In this document: piece after piece, positions 29,898 to 41,098 of the stretch
Position numbering within the stretch: the stretch's first letter is position 1
Layout: each line of letters opens with the position of its first letter
Assembly: GCA_942159475.1 (NCBI GenBank)
Contig: OW804094.1
Coordinates: 49,100,966 to 49,164,965, forward strand
Length of the DNA: 64,000 nt
Direction: 5' to 3'
Source: Sthenelais limicola
Lineage: Eukaryota > Annelida > Polychaeta > Phyllodocida > Sigalionidae
Notes under the pieces: model-generated
What the model was told of the DNA's origin: nothing
What the model saw: the letters and a program-made list of their open reading frames with translations, nothing else
The model's database searches: none
Program-made: the position numbers and the translations under genes

Positions 29898-30415
29898 TAG
29901 TTCAACACCTGGAATGATGCAGAAAATGTTTACTCCAACTTAATCGGTCTGGAAACTGACAATGATGTAATAATTATCGTTTATCGTGTAATTTGCTCTC
30001 ATGATTATATTTCTTTTCTTCTGTGACTTTTGAGAAAGCAGCACATGAAAACAGATTTATATGTGAATATTTAAATGTGAGTGACAATATTTTTTTCAAA
30101 CCTCATCTTGAGAAAAAAACGTGGTTGGATGAATACAAAAAGACAAAAAAAACGATGTTATCAGTTAAAGTTCAGATGAATAACTTCTGCAGTCATTTTC
30201 CTTCTTAATAATACATGTAACCGGTATTAAATATTGTAGAAACATAGCCTTAACATTGGTCTGTGTAATCATTATTTAAATATGATAGTTCTATTTCAAT
30301 TCATGGTGTTGTTTACACTACAGAAATGGGTCGATTCAGATGAGTGATATCATTGAGTGGTGAAAAACTGGTATATGTGTCATCTTCCAAGCGCAATAAC
30401 TTTTTAAAAATTTTA
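29898..30415. other. Unassigned stretch
   Basis: AT-rich. The 61-codon Lys-rich frame at 30023-30208 shows no motif. Confidence 0.3.
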
Positions 30416-30735
30416 ATGCCCCCGGTTTTCTTAATTGGGTACGTGGGGGGTAAAATAATATGTCAGCTATGTATGTGCATATTTGAAAAGAAATCGCATG
30501 AATCAATCATCTGATATTCTTTAAAGAATTGGAGGAAACCTCTTTTCCTCATTGATTCCTATAGTGAATGGTAGCAAATTTCAGTGGTCCCTGAAAACTA
30601 ATCCAATGACATATATATTATATGGTTTGTATTGGCTTTTTGGGTTCCCCCAACCATGTTCCTTCAAAATCCAAAGTTTAAACAAAATTCCATGATTCTC
30701 TTTTGATTGAACGCTGGTATTTACGCTGCTAATGC
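30416..30735 (+). mobile_element. MITE-D fragment
   Basis: Shares TATGTCAGCTATGTATGTGCATAT-like sequence, CTATAGTGAATGG, TTTCAGTGGTCCCTGAAAA and CCCCCAACCATGTTC with the longer copy at 56200-56700. Confidence 0.7.
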
Positions 30736-31338
30736 TGCTATGTGTCTTTTGTAACTGTTTGAAATTAACTTTGGCCATAAACTTAATAAAAGCAATCTAT
30801 GTGTAATCCCACGTGAGCAAGCATGCCTGTTTAACCCTCTTAACCCAATACACACATCAGTCGCCTAACCTCCCTGTGACCTCCTATTTGGCAATTTGAC
30901 CTTCTTTTGAGGTCAGAGAAAGATGCTGAGCATATGTCAAGACCTTCAGGACAGAGGATCCATTTACAAGTCGCACAACAAAACCCATTTAGCCACAACT
31001 GAAACCGTTCTATAATTCTGCTCATATATTGTCTTTTCGTATCAGCTTATAACGGATGATTATTACTTTTTGGCCTTGAAATTACTGAGTGAATTGGATC
31101 TATTATCAATATTTTAATGGAATATTTCTCAATGATGATGTATAAAAGCTAGTCTATGGCTTGGTTAAAGTTCATTCTTCCCATCGATTATATTAAGTAT
31201 AACAGGGATAGCTGAGAACAGCATCCAACGATGTAATGATATTTCCTTAATAAAAAACATTAAATCTTAAATCTTAATCTTAGCTCTCCCCCCAACTCCG
31301 TTGAAGGTACAATACTTAGCATTTTTTTTATTTATATT
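30736..31338. other. Unassigned stretch
   Basis: No repeat match; a 61-codon minus-strand frame at 30840-31025 has no motif. TAAATCTTAAATCTTAATCTTA simple repeat near 31261-31281. Confidence 0.3.
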
Positions 31339-31746
31339 TGTGATGTGTTCAAGGGAAATGAGGCACCAGTCACAAGAAATGAATCTTGAGATTTCATAAT
31401 AATTATTTGAAGACAGATCAAGCTGATCCCAACGATAGTAAACAATAGGACATCTTATAAGTATTTCTATATTTTAAGTTTGATATTTCTATTCTTGCAA
31501 AAAAGATTTGCAATATTTCTTTCTGGACATTTATTAGTCAAATGGCTAAATATACTCTATAAGATGACCGTACAAATGCATGGATGCATTTAATACACTG
31601 TCTTGACATTTGGTAAATGTATTTATTCTACAGACAGCGTTAAGCACCACAAAAATGAAAACATTTTGACAAAGAAATCCTGTGGAATAAAACACTTTGA
31701 AAAATATTAACTTTGTGATTTTCTGACTAATTTTCACTTCACATTT
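31339..31746 (+). mobile_element. MITE-A copy 7
   Basis: Left end TGTGATGTGTTCAAGGGAAATGAGG; body with AACGATAGTAAACAATAGG and CAGCGTTAAGCACCA. The right end is decayed (TTTGTGATTTTCTGACT). Confidence 0.8.
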
Positions 31747-31795
31747 CTGTGATTGTCTAGCCGGATTATGATCTAACTATATATAATACCCTATC

Positions 31796-31938
31796 TTGAA
31801 AGTTGGTATAAGGCATTCATGCCATAACAGGGGTTAAGCCAAAGATGAAAACATTTCCTCTAAGACATCTTGCGAATAAACCACTTAGAAAAATATCACT
31901 TTTGCGACTTGTGACCCATTTTCCTGGAACACACCACA
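31796..31938 (+). mobile_element. MITE-A right-end fragment
   Basis: AAGACATCTTGCGAATAAACC and CACTTTTGCGACTTGTGACC, then CTGGAACACACCACA. It lies just after copy 7 as a second partial unit. Confidence 0.75.
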
Positions 31939-32748
31939 ATATATGGCTCCGGTCAGCAACATCTGCACAATTAGCAGCTCCACAATTTAGTAAATTTTGC
32001 TAAATTCGACTGAAAAAAAATAAATACTAGTTATATCTGCGTACATTCGGCGTCGAGTTGATTCAAAGGATCTGTTTGGTTATGTTGAATTTGTTTTGAG
32101 TCCTCTTTTTGCATTAAATCCGAGTCATTCGATAGGGTTTTTGAATGTGAACTGGACATTTTCTGGAAATTTTACCCATACACTTGTTTGAGCAAGCCCA
32201 CTTGTACACAAGGTGGTTCATCACCTATACACTAGCAGAGTTTGAGAGCAACTCAAGGTTTCCCAAGAGCAACTCTTGAGTTAATAGAGCTGGATGGAAG
32301 GTTACCTAAGTGTCTGCATACTGCCTGCCATCCACACCTGTTCACTCACTCCCAGTTTTACCCCATTACTTTCTGGGTCAGATCGTCAGAAACTGCACAA
32401 TCCTGTCGATTTAAGACGAAAATGTCGTTCAAAATAGAGTTCAACATTAGCAAACACATTACTAAAATCAACACATTACGAAAATATATTCAGATTTACC
32501 TAGTAATTCTTATTTTTCAGCTTAATTTAACGTGTAGAGCCGCCAATTGTTCATTTTCTGACGATCTGACACTTCTCCATGAACCAACCGACCACTTTAT
32601 GGGCCTGACGTGCTAGAGCTATAAGCTATTAAAGAGAGATACCCCAACCACTCTCTGGCCTGAGGTATATTATACAAGTTATAATATCCCGAAAACATAT
32701 CTGGAAATTATTACGATACTATTATATGCCAGACCAGTAAGTGGATGT
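31939..32748. other. Unassigned stretch
   Basis: A 124-codon plus-strand frame (32242-32616) has a hydrophobic segment YLVILIFQLNLTC from about residue 86, but no family is recognised and the base composition is that of the surroundings. I do not call it a gene. Confidence 0.3.
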
Positions 32749-32997
32749 TGTGATATGTTACAGGAAGATGAGTCACAAGTCGTGAAATTGATATTTTCCA
32801 AAGTGTTTTATTCACAGGATGTATTTGTGGGAATGTTTTCATATTTAGGTTGCTTAACCCTTGTCATGGCACGAATACGTACCAAATTTCAAGACAGTGT
32901 ATTAAATATATCTATGTATCACTAAAGTCATCTTACACAGTATATTTAGCTACTTTAATAGTAAATTTATCTCCACCCAGAAATATCGCTAAGTTTT

Positions 32998-33037
<40 letters not shown>

Positions 33038-33173
33038 TAAAATATAGAAATACGTTTTACATGTCCTACTTTTTACTATCATTGGAATCGGCATGACCTC
33101 ATCGTTTTAAATATGATACTATCTCCAAATCCATTTTTGCGACTTGTGACTCATTTTCCTATGACACATCACA
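32749..33173 (-). mobile_element. MITE-A copy 8 with (TA)n expansion
   Basis: Left end TGTGATATGTTACAGG with GAGTCACAAGTCGTG; right end TTTTTGCGACTTGTGACTC then GACACATCACA. A (TA) microsatellite fills 33001-33034. It is a good full-length reference copy of the family (425 bp). Confidence 0.9.
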
Positions 33174-33328
33174 TTTTGCTTGGTCAAGTTTAAGCTGGAA
33201 TATGTCCATTTCCCTCGATATGCTTCATCATGTTGACTATTGAGTAGTGAACCCCTTTATATAGATGCTGTTACTCATACCACTGGGGCAACAGAGCGCA
33301 TTAGACCGCTCGGCCACCCTATACCTTA
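33174..33328 (-). mobile_element. tRNA-Leu-headed SINE
   Basis: On the minus strand from 33328: GGTATAGGGTGGCCGAGC, then GGTCTAATGCGCTC, a near-exact tRNA-Leu 5' half with an intact A-box. It is followed by GTTGCCCCAGTGGTATGAG, a body with TTCACTACTCAATAGTCAAC, and an end AAGCAAAA against the MITE-A terminus. A partial copy lies at 29619-29747. The tRNA-like part would be the Pol III promoter. Confidence 0.75.
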
Positions 33329-33356
33329 ATTAACAATTTGGGGATTTCTATGTGCC

Positions 33357-33672
33357 AGTGTCTGTTATATTGCATCCTGGGATGGATTATGTTAAAATCT
33401 GACATACAAATATTTACCAACATTTTTATCGAAAAATGCAAGGATGTTCTCACCAATATCACCGTTTGTATAAATGATCTATGAAAACCAATGATGGGAA
33501 ATATGGCGCCTTGTGTTATGGAAACATGCATAGCACATGGATATTAACGCTAGAGCATTGATAAATATCCCATATGCTGGGCATGGCATGTTTTCTATAG
33601 ATTTTAGACTGTACAATTAGTCCCATAATTCCATGCGACTAAAGATTCAAAATGGCTGCTATGCAAATTCTC
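33357..33672 (-). mobile_element. MITE-B copy 4 (inverted)
   Basis: The reverse of copy 1: CCAATATCACCGTTTGTATAAATG, then AACATGCATAG, TTTTCTATAGATTTTAGACTGTAC and AATTCCATGCGA, ending CAAAATGGCTGCTATGCAAATTC. The first 20 or so bases of the far end are missing. Confidence 0.8.
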
Positions 33673-34221
33673 TATTCTTACTTATTGTGATACTGCCAGT
33701 ATCGGTTTCATGAGTGTCATTACTTTGTATCATTCTCGGATGGACTTAAGCAGGGACTAGCCTAAAGGCTAGGTTTACTTATTTCTCGGAAGACATCCTG
33801 GGAAATATGCTCTGTGAAAGGTCCTTAACACATTTTAAAATTGAACGAATTCCCAGAGTCGTCCCCGCTTTATTGCTATGCTACTTAACTTCTTGCCCAG
33901 CCCGCCTAATGGAGATGATAATAAATAAATAGAACCTAATGGGAATGTGGTATGAGTGGACTATTGCTTGGGTTAAGAAATAAAACAAACATTGAGGACA
34001 GTGCAATAGTGTCCCTAGTACCACATTCGAATTTGCGTTCTATATTTACTCCCACTTTGCTATGTATATGTATATAGCTATGTACTGGGGGGAGGAAGAT
34101 GGAATGGCAATGCCATACCGTGCACATGAACGGATGCAAATTACCACACTACTCCCGCCCATACTAATAGCATGTTGTACGTTACATAAACAACGTGGAG
34201 TAAATGAACTAATACAATGGA
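33673..34221. other. Unassigned stretch
   Basis: AT-rich. Short frames only; the paired frames on both strands at 34046-34336 run into a MITE-A fragment. Confidence 0.3.
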
Positions 34222-34340
34222 GAGTGCTTAACTCCCCAAAAATGAGAACATTCCTACAAAGAGATCTTGTGAATTGAATAAATCCCTTTGCCAAATTCCA
34301 ATTTTGCGACTTGTGACTCATTTTTCTGGAACACATTACA
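34222..34340 (+). mobile_element. MITE-A right-end fragment
   Basis: GAGTGCTTAACTCCCCAAAAATG, AACATTCCTACAAAGAGATCTTGTGAA, AATTTTGCGACTTGTGACTC and GGAACACATTACA. Confidence 0.75.
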
Positions 34341-34815
34341 ATTATTTATCAATTTATATTGGATAAATACGGTTCACTGAGAGGAGAATGTAGGAAGATC
34401 CAACTCCCTTCACCAAACTGCAATACGGTATGATCCCTGAAATTCTCTCTACATCTACACCACTGGAAGGCGCTTAAGATGACTCCTTAGGTCCACAGTA
34501 ACACAAAGCAAAGCACAGAATGAGGAGGAAAGCCCTTAGTTTCCACAGATAAAGTTAATACCTCACGCTAGATGGAAGGCCCTTTGTAAGGGCTAATCTC
34601 TGCAGTGAGACACATAAAGGGTATATAGGAATCCTATAGATATACCTACTTAATACTGCAAACTTGGAAAACCACTTTAGATAAGGCGTCTCCCATGTTG
34701 GAATCTGGCTGAGGGAAAAATCAATAGGGGAAGATATACCACATACACTAGTTTGTTATGGTTTTTTGGCAGTACCAAGCTTGCAATTGGATATAGAAAT
34801 TTGAGATGCCATTTC
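34341..34815. other. Unassigned stretch
   Basis: No repeat match or coding signal. Confidence 0.3.
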
Positions 34816-35679
34816 TGATGTGTATCAGGAAAATGAGTCACAAGTAGCAAAAAATGGTTTTTGAGGTAACATCATAATTTGAAAAGATGAAATCAAGTCG
34901 ATTCCAATGATGGTAAAGAGTAAGGACATCTCAGAAGGGTTTTTATATTTTATGTTTGATGTATTTATATTTAAAAACATTTTGCAATATTTCTGGGTGG
35001 ACAATAAGCCTTATCTGACTTAAGATTTGGTGACTGGTGGAGAGGGGCCAAAGCAGAGTGTGATGGTTAATTTTGACCGGAACAGGGGCCTGTGTTTACA
35101 TTATGTGGGTGCCGGTTCCAATGGAGAGTATTATTAAAAGTCATTTTAGAGGCAGAAAAACATCTAAAATTGGCACCACACTTGAGGATATATCAGACAA
35201 CACCATGCCCTATCTTCATCTCAATTTTTTGTCCTTTGATAATCATGGAAAACAAATACTAGAACAAATGTCATCAGGTCATTGGATGCGCTGTATGTAG
35301 ATGCAGGTTGGGTGCATGATGCATGTGCCTGCACTGTATGTGAGGGAATATGTGGAGGCACAAACCTGTACAGCTGTGGTTAAAGCCCCACGCACCCTCA
35401 GACTGGCCCGCTCCATGTAAGAAATCAGTACCAGCTGTTGCTATCTCAAGCTTAATAGATAATTTTGGATGTTCTCTATTACCAGTAAAGCACTTAAATG
35501 TACTCCAAAGAATGAATATATTTAAAACAGTCTTGAAATTTGCCAAACATATTAATATGACCTAAGGCACTAAAACCCCCCAAAAATAAGAACATTCCAA
35601 TACAGAGATCTTGTGAATAAATCACTTAGGAAAATATCATTTTTGCGACTTTTGACTCATTTTCCTGTAACACATCACA
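34816..35679 (+). mobile_element. MITE-A copy 10, split by an insertion of about 0.47 kb
   Basis: 34816-35008 is the left part (TGATGTGTATCAGG, GAGTCACAAGTAGCA, up to TTCTGGGTGGACAAT). 35480-35679 is the right part (AGTAAAGCACTTAAATG to TTTTTGCGACTTTTGAC, CACATCACA). The two parts together make one complete copy. The insert 35009-35479 has no visible coding function. Confidence 0.75.
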
Positions 35680-36242
35680 TTTAATATACAAGTTTCTTGT
35701 ACTATATTGGCAAATATAATATATTTTACGTTGTATTTCACATTCACATTTATATGTAAGTATAATATTCTACATTTCAGATGTTGCGTCTCACCAAATA
35801 TTAATATAACGTGGCTGGCAGCCATTTTATAAATGACCCCAAAAATAAGTGCAATAGTCAAGCAGTGGCGACGAGTTATAGGAAATCCTTGTAAAAGTGT
35901 TTTTCGTCTCTTGGTTTAATCAACTATATGCAGGTCGCTATATAGTCAGGGAATATTATTAGAAATCGGGAAAACCCGTGATAGCTAAAAACAAAAATGG
36001 CTGCCACTAAAACTTTGCATCTCCATAACTTGGGATAGAATAAACATGTAACCAAGTGTGAATACACTTTTCCTATGTTCTAAGGCATGGAGAATCCATT
36101 GGAATATGAAAAAAGGTCGATACAGACAATATTATTTTCAGTTGTCATGGGTTTTCTTACCGGAGTTGAATTTAAATATTTTGAAATATATGTTACTGGA
36201 CACCTTCACCAATACATTGGGGAAGACATTTCTTGGTAAGGA
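35680..36242. other. Unassigned stretch
   Basis: AT-rich, nothing recognised. Confidence 0.3.
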
Positions 36243-36345
36243 ATGTTTTAACATCTCTGGGTGGACAATTACTAGTGCAATAGCTAAATAAATTCTATAG
36301 GATGACCTTCGAAACGTAATGATATATTCTGTACATGTATTAATG
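36243..36345 (+). mobile_element. MITE-A internal fragment
   Basis: CATCTCTGGGTGGACAATTA, CTAGTGCAATAGCTAAATA and CTATAGGATGACCTTCGAAA match the MITE-A body; both ends are missing. Confidence 0.7.
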
Positions 36346-36719
36346 TATTTATATCCAGACTAAATGTGATAAGATTCATTCAGTCATTATAGCTGAGAAT
36401 GCAGCTTTAATGAGCGACTCCTTCTCCACTCTGTATAAGCTATTTCCAGTCGCAGCTTCTACTCTTGCCCAAGGCATCCACACACTCCATTTGACAGACT
36501 TTTAGGGTCCCTGCCTTGCCCGGGTCAGAATGCGTTGGAGTTTTAAAATCATCTGTGACAGAAGCATCAGTGGTATGGGAAGTTACATTAAAGATCTCCC
36601 CCTCTGCAATTAGTGGCAGGTTCTATGGGATATCTAAATATACATAGAAGTTAATGTGTTAGGTTTCTACATCTTTAGTTTTCATGGAATTGAAATATGA
36701 ACTTTTAGGCCATTAGCTA
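36346..36719. other. Unassigned stretch
   Basis: Nothing recognised. Confidence 0.3.
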
Positions 36720-37140
36720 ATTAATACACTCAAAATAGACTTTTCGTTCCCATATTGGGGGTGGTACAAAATGTTCATAAATGTTGGTAGACAATAACCT
36801 AAAAACTCAGGATTAAAGGTTATCCATCCAATGCCCTGCAGTTTCTGAGTAAAGTGGACTTAAATAAATTAAGTATTAAAAATTAAAAAATAAATTGTGT
36901 AGCTCAATATGAGGGGCTTAGTAATCTTATAAATTATATTCTAGCACACAATGCCATGGATAATATAGAAAAAAAAGTTGTCCATCCAATCTCCAGCAGT
37001 TTTCATGTAAAGCGGATTTGAATATAAAAAAGGACAACATGGGGGAAAACGTGGAGCTCAATATGAGCGGTTTAGTGCAATTATAAAATCATATTCTAGT
37101 AGACAATACTGCAGATAACTCAGAATACAATGTTCTCCAT
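36720..37140. repeat. Tandem repeat, about 2.5 diverged units of 150-180 bp
   Basis: GTTATCCATCCAATGCCCTGCAGTTT (36821) and GTTGTCCATCCAATCTCCAGCAGTTT-like sequence (36978) start matching blocks. AGCTCAATATGAG(G/C)GG and TTATATTCTAG repeat at 36901/37061 and 36936/37087. It is non-coding. Confidence 0.7.
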
Positions 37141-38082
37141 AGAAAGGTTTTGATGGTATGTGCTTCCCTGCCGAAGTGAAGATTAGGATTCAAACCTAGA
37201 GCCTTTTGCTGACCATATAAGCAGTACCATTGCAAAGATACATTTCTAATATGTACACACTCCTCCCAGCTGTTTCTCATTTCTTACAGTGTGCTATAAG
37301 ACAATGAAAAGTAGAGGCACTATTCCCCTACTACTAATAACATTTGGTAGTATTGCATTAATTATAGCCGCTTGGTACCGGCGGGACTGAGAATGTATGG
37401 AACCTAATGAATGGCACACATTAGTTCATTCTGAAGATGTTCAAGATATTTATCAGAAGGAGAGGGGGAGGCTGGACCTGGGGTCGAGGCTTGGTATGGG
37501 ATATAAGCTTGATCATGGATTTAAAATCAATGAAATAAACAAAGGTTTCTTCACAAATCAGGTATTCTGTTTAATGCATTGTTTACATATCTTCTAATCA
37601 ATATCCTTGGGTTATGATAGAATCACTATAGAATTTGGACGTGTGTGCCACCGAAGATGATTGACTTGGACATATATGATGTGTTACAAGAACGCGATAC
37701 CAAATACCAGTCTTGGTTCAAGTTTGACTCCACCTATTTTATTTGAGCAATTGTTGGCCTGCTGATGATAGCATGTTTTCATCCCCTTGCTGCACCCCCT
37801 CAAGCACCACATCCCGGCTCACTACGCACTATTGCACCACTGGGAAAGAGTCCCGGATCCAAGCCACTGATTGTATTTATCTGGTATTGATTGTATGTAT
37901 TATCTAAGACAGCTTATACAGCTTTTAAGATTAAACATGCCACTCTAGAGAGACTGCTTGATGTATTGATATCTATTGCCATCTCTGCAGGCATTAGGCA
38001 ATGCAGTAAGAATTAGTGTTATAGTAGCAGAAGTGAGTTGGATTTTTGTACAACTGATACATTCCGTTTTGTCATTTGTTAT
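37141..38082. other. Unassigned stretch
   Basis: A TGATGTGTTACAAGAA string at 37678 may be an isolated MITE-A end. Short frames at 37397-37597 and 37976-38206 show no motif. Confidence 0.3.
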
Positions 38083-39490
38083 TCAATTCAATTCAATATA
38101 TTCTTTATTTGTACTTAAATATGTTGTACAAATAGGAGCCATGTTTCAGAAAAGAAATCCTGGTCTTCCAGCATGGTCCTTGACTACTGGAGTGGATAAT
38201 TTTTAGATAATGTCTGTAAAGGCCAGAAAGTTATTTGTTACTACACAGAATGTCTATGCTAAATATATTTGTTGTTACATCAAATGTCTATATAGAATAT
38301 CTAAACTACTTGGACATGGTATATAAGCATTGTTGAGTAAACATGAAATAAAAAGAAACAGTCATGGCAATGTAACTGAACATGAATATAGGTTATATAA
38401 TGTATATAGATATAATAAAGGTATGATATAGATTTGTCGCTCCCTGGCAGGGCAAAACTGGCATATCTCACCACAAAAGACATAATGAACAATCATAACA
38501 GCGCCATACAGTCATATAAAACACAAGCATAACATATTTGACATTATGAAGCAAAAGATATACCTTCAAACGTAAAACACAAATACATAAATCATAAAGT
38601 GTGAAATAATCAAAAAAAACACATAGCACTGCATTGCACGATCGCAGTTATTACAAAATTATTGTTCTTAATTTATTACAAAGTTGATTAAAGTAACTCA
38701 ATTTTATGTAAATTCTCAGTGATGTAGTTAAGGAAAGTTTTCCGGTCCTCTATTTGTTGAGCCCCAATTCCCAGTTCATTCCAGTACTTTACTGATTTGT
38801 AGGTAAAAGAATTTAATATTTTAGTAAATTTTGGTTGTATTAGTTTAAAATTTCTTCAGCCTTTTATGTGGCTTCTAGTTGTCAAATTTCTTTTGTCTAG
38901 ATTCTTTTCATTTGATGCAAGATAATGGCTGAGGTTTAAAATATTTTTTTGCCTTCTTTTGTTTAAATGGAGGAGGTTCATATCAAGATGTTCTTGGTAT
39001 ACATTAGATCTCTTATTTTTATTGAAAATAATACGTAGAGCTGAATTCTGTAATGAATGGAGCTTACCTAATATATTCTTTGGACCAGAATCATACAAAT
39101 AATCACCAAAATCAAAGTGAGGTAGAATTGTCATTTTATAAATATCATGTTTGCTCTTCTGTGTGAGGCAGTGTCTTGCCCTAAATAGTAATCTCAGTTT
39201 GTTTTGGACCTTAATTCGAGTGTTATTGATTATGTTCTCTGAAAGATAGGTTTCTATCTAATATTAGGCCTAAATATTTGTATTCTGTGACCCTTTCAAG
39301 AGTAGTATTTCCCAGAGTCAGAGGTTCCATATTCTCATCGTCCGTTAATTTATTCGAAATTGTGAAGTGCATAATGTTGCTTTTTGAGGTGTTGATGGAG
39401 ATTTTATTCAGTCTACACCAAAGATCTATTCTATTAAGGTCACTTTGAATATTGCTGTGTACTATGGAGATATTCGCATTATTTAAGGAA
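38083..39490 (-). pseudogene. LINE-3 RT thumb, C terminus and 3' UTR
   Basis: The minus strand carries IQSDLNRIDLWCRLNKISIN, TEYKYLGLILD, then after a frameshift MTILPHFDFGDYLYDSG and LHSLQNSALRI, and a C-terminal KYWNELGIGAQQIE. The ORF ends at 38688. The remaining 600 bases to 38083 are 3' UTR with an AATAAA-containing terminus (TACAAATAAAGAATA) and an ATTGA-type tail. Confidence 0.8.
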
Positions 39491-39608
39491 TAATTTCCGA
39501 GGTTTTTTCTGCTCGAGGTGTCTATAGCGTCAGTGAAGTTCTCGGGCTTCGCCCTCGAACTTCCCTGACGCTATAGACACCTCGAGCAGAAAAATCCGAG
39601 GAAATTAT
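39491..39608. repeat. Near-perfect palindrome of 118 bp
   Basis: AATAATTTCCGAGG at the left end pairs with CCGAGGAAATTATT at the right. CTGCTCGAGGTGTCTATAGC pairs with GCTATAGACACCTCGAGCAG. The loop is near TCGGGCTTCGCCC. It would extrude as a strong cruciform. Confidence 0.9.
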
Positions 39609-39766
39609 TGCTTTTAGAAGAGAATTGATGAGATTCCCTTAATGTTAGAGCAAAAAAGATAGACAAACCTTCTTTATTCCGTCCAAAAACATCCAAAAAC
39701 ATCCAAAAACATCCAAAATATCATGCAATCCCATGCGAGTCGTCAGCCTTTCTATGAGACCGGAAG

Positions 39767-40607
39767 TGAATGCACTGCTTTAATCGGAACCTACATAATA
39801 CCGCGACGGCTGACCGAATGAAGCTTCAGCCACAACAGCCAATCAGAGGAGCGTATTCACTAATGTTTATGTTCAACCAGCCGGCCTGTTTTCGCAAGGT
39901 TCCGCTGCTTGCTATCCAAAGCATCGGACACCGCGTTAGTCGAAATCTACATGATACCGCGACGGCTGGCCAAGTGAAGTGGGCGGGGCTTAGCGGAGAA
40001 ACAGCCAATCAGAGGTGCGTATTCGCTAAAGTTTATGTTCAGTCAGCCGGCCTGTTTTCGCAAGGTTCTGCTGCTTGCTATCCAAAGCATCGGACACTTC
40101 CGGTTCTCGAATGCCGTGTTGCGTGTGTCTAGGGACTTAAAAAAGAAATAAATAAAAGATTTGAATCGGTAGAAATGTTTTAAATGTTGTTTTAGCCCGA
40201 TAGCGAAGTTTTCCTCTATGGAAATCAAGTAATAAATGAATGGCGATTTCAGAAACCCTGTGTTTACTCTCCGCAAGTTTGCACCGCCTTAGTCGGAATC
40301 TATATGACAACGCGACGGCTGGCCGAATGAAGCTTCAGCTACAACAGCCAATCAGAGATGCGTATTTACTTATGTTTATGTTCAGCGAGCCGGCCTATTT
40401 TTCGAAGGATCCGCTGCTTGCTATCCAAAGCAGAGGAGACTTCCGGTTCTCGAATGCCGTGTTGCGTGTGTCTAGGGACTTAAAAAAGAAATAAATAAAA
40501 GATTTGAATCGGTAGAAATGATTTAAATAGTGTTTGAGCCCGATAGCGAAGATTTAGTCTACGGGAATCTAGTATTCAATGAATGGCGATTTCAGAACCC
40601 ATACGTG
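39767..40607. repeat. 340-bp tandem repeat, about 2.5 units
   Basis: GCGACGGCTG(A/G)CC, ACAGCCAATCAGAG and TTCGCAAGGTTCCGCTGCTT recur at about 39800, 39960 and 40315. CTTCCGGTTCTCGAATGCCG with TTAAAAAAGAAATAAATAAA recurs at 40097 and 40440. The CCAATCAGAG string resembles CCAAT boxes of promoters. Open frames across it are produced by the repeat. Confidence 0.85.
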
Positions 40608-40734
40608 CGACCGGAAGAGATGTGGAGACCCTTCGGCATAGCCACTCATGTGCACATTCACTTGGCGTTGCATTGTGTACGGTGGCCTATATAGCGCACG
40701 GAGGATTTCATTCGAAAGTGACCCGCACGTCAAC

Positions 40735-40985
40735 ATGGAGACGGAACTCTTGAGACTTGATCTATGGAACTCTTGAGACTTGATCTATGGAGACGGAAGT
40801 CTTGATCTATGGAGACGGAAGTCTTGAGTCTTGATCTATGGAGACGGAAGTCTTGATCTATGGAGACGGAAGTCTTGATCTATGGAGACGGAAGTCTTGA
40901 TACTGATCTATAGGCTTGATACTGATCTATAGGGAGTCTTGAGACTGAACTATAGGCTTGATACTGATCTATAGGGACGGATCTA
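40735..40985. repeat. Minisatellite, GATCTATGGAGACGGAAGTCTT type
   Basis: Around ten variable units of about 22 bases built from GATCTATGGAGACGGAAGTC and a shorter TGATACTGATCTATAGG variant. Confidence 0.9.
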
Positions 40986-41053
40986 TGGGGACGGAAGTGG
41001 TTTAGAGGGAATCTATAAAGAAAAAAACCCTCCAAGAATCTCATCAGATCGAT

Positions 41054-41098
41054 TCTAAGTGAGAATAAAATAGTGTCATCAGCATAGTGCTGAACCAC
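41054..41098 (-). pseudogene. LINE-3 RT motif C fragment
   Basis: A 45-base piece on the minus strand encoding VVQHYADDTILFSLR, the RT catalytic motif C. It lies between the LTR remnant and the repeat block, and is in frame with motif B once the LTR element and one CCAC copy are discounted. Confidence 0.85.

Larger units (their letters stand above)
39491..41053. mobile_element. 1.56-kb insertion of palindrome and tandem repeats in LINE-3
   Basis: It separates RT motif C from the thumb. Contents are a 118-bp palindrome at the left end (39491-39608), CATCCAAAAA repeats (39683-39718), a 340-bp tandem repeat (39767-40607) and a 22-bp minisatellite (40735-40985). Its right border is about 41053. 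No target duplication was resolved. The origin is unknown; a fold-back or composite element is possible. Confidence 0.6.

Noticed and set aside
32242..32616. 124-codon frame with a hydrophobic segment, considered as a secreted protein
   Set aside because: No family resemblance, no supporting splice signals that I could judge, and base composition equal to the flanks.
39491..41053. Helitron
   Set aside because: A hairpin lies near one end, but there is no CTRR terminus at the expected place and no A/T junction that fits.
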